Below are positions 16,629 through 16,952 of a stretch of 16,952 bases of DNA, piece after piece. The stretch is from JALZUE01 sp051251725 (GTDB taxonomy: Bacteria; Pseudomonadota; Gammaproteobacteria; Enterobacterales; Alteromonadaceae), in contig JBPOFN010000063.1 in the NCBI GenBank assembly GCA_051251725.1, forward strand, positions 1-16,952, read 5' to 3'. The position numbers and the translations under genes are program-made. Below the pieces are notes generated by a model that saw nothing but the letters and a program-made list of their open reading frames with translations, ran no database searches and was not told the DNA's origin. The stretch's first letter is position 1. Each line of letters starts with the position of its first letter.

Positions 16629-16850
16629 GTTGATAAGCACGTAGCAATCATTGCATGGATGACGAATCAAACATGGCCTAAGTAACCTGAATTCGGTTTA
16701 AGCTATTTTACTCAATAATGCTATCTTAGCTATTAATAGATATTAATGCGAAAAAACGCCTTGATATCCACTCAGATTTCATCATCGAGTCTAAGATAAA
16801 CGAGGTGAAACTAAATAAACACGTGAATTCTTTAAATTATTAATTATAAG

Positions 16851-16952
16851 TCAAACTATTACAAAACCCATTAAACCGAGTTCATATATGGTCTCCTCCC
16901 GTATTGCAAGGCTTAACTCATCGATAACAGGGACAGGGTTGCTGTCATATAT
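16851..16952 (-). CDS. Possible C-terminal fragment of a gene entering from the right edge
   Basis: On the minus strand one frame is open from the window edge for 33 codons to TGA at 16851-16853. It reads YDSNPVPVIDELSLAIREET and then continues to the stop. The amino-acid mix is protein-like (charged helix pattern, no low complexity), but the stretch is short and an open frame of this length can arise by chance. A GGGAGGAG followed by ATG lies in another frame here and gives only a four-residue peptide. I do not recognise a family. Confidence 0.25.
   Translation of the reverse strand: MYDSNPVPVIDELSLAIREETIYELGLMGFVIV

Larger units (their letters stand above)
16222..16850. other. Gene-poor AT-rich stretch with short tandem repeats
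   Basis: No convincing coding frame is visible on either strand. The proximal part should hold the promoter of the TraF-like gene. A weak minus-strand pair, TTGTAA and TAATAT 16 bases apart, lies near 16292-16319. Further out are an 8-bp tandem repeat (16266-16290), an imperfect hairpin (16492-16517), a 16-bp tandem repeat (16597-16628) and the palindrome CTATTAATAG (16730-16739). Scattered short frames suggest either a decayed gene or insertion-sequence remnant, or plain spacer; I cannot decide which. Confidence 0.5.

Noticed and set aside
16680..16800. Possible transposase remnant on the minus strand (ISRRFF-like peptide)
   Set aside because: The reading gives only about 19 residues before a stop and I cannot tie it to a known insertion sequence or find terminal inverted repeats.

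Overview
The window looks like chromosomal DNA of a marine gammaproteobacterium of the order Alteromonadales, probably Colwelliaceae (Colwellia/Thalassotalea type). This rests on AT-rich sequence, on the character of the housekeeping proteins (AspS, CmoA, CmoB, GloB, MltD) and on accessory families that are common there: substrate-binding-domain/GGDEF sensors, TraF-like outer-membrane proteins and large Ca-loop lipoproteins. The genus is an inference from protein character, not from a marker gene.

Layout. Positions 1-220 hold the aspS terminator. aspS (-) comes next, preceded in transcription order by a large membrane diguanylate cyclase with three periplasmic substrate-binding-like domains (-). 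Divergent from the cyclase is the overlapping pair cmoA-cmoB (+), which makes the 5-oxyacetyl-uridine wobble modification of tRNA. Convergent with cmoB is a solute-binding-protein gene (-) interrupted by a single in-frame TAG. A dGTPase-family HD hydrolase (+) follows, read from a TTG start. Then comes the yafS-gloB-mltD block: a YafS-like methyltransferase (-) divergent from glyoxalase II and the lytic transglycosylase MltD (+). A strong bidirectional terminator closes that block. Beyond it a probable two-gene unit on the minus strand encodes a TraF-like outer-membrane barrel protein followed by a large lipoprotein with a calcium-type loop. The last ~730 bases hold no convincing complete gene. 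They carry short tandem repeats and an open frame running in from the right edge.

How the genes work together. AspS charges tRNA-Asp, and CmoA/CmoB modify U34 of a separate set of tRNAs that read four-codon boxes. GloB completes glutathione-dependent methylglyoxal detoxification. MltD remodels peptidoglycan. The GGDEF protein is built to convert a periplasmic ligand signal into cyclic di-GMP. The TraF-like protein and the lipoprotein are both exported and closely spaced, so they may act together at the outer membrane; their role is unknown.

Most of the window is ordinary core genome. The points most worth a second look are the single-codon nonsense lesion in the solute-binding gene with its pentapeptide-periodic leader segment, the triple-sensor diguanylate cyclase, and the uncharacterised TraF-like/lipoprotein pair. 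I see no clear evidence of a new defence, mobile or RNA-based system.
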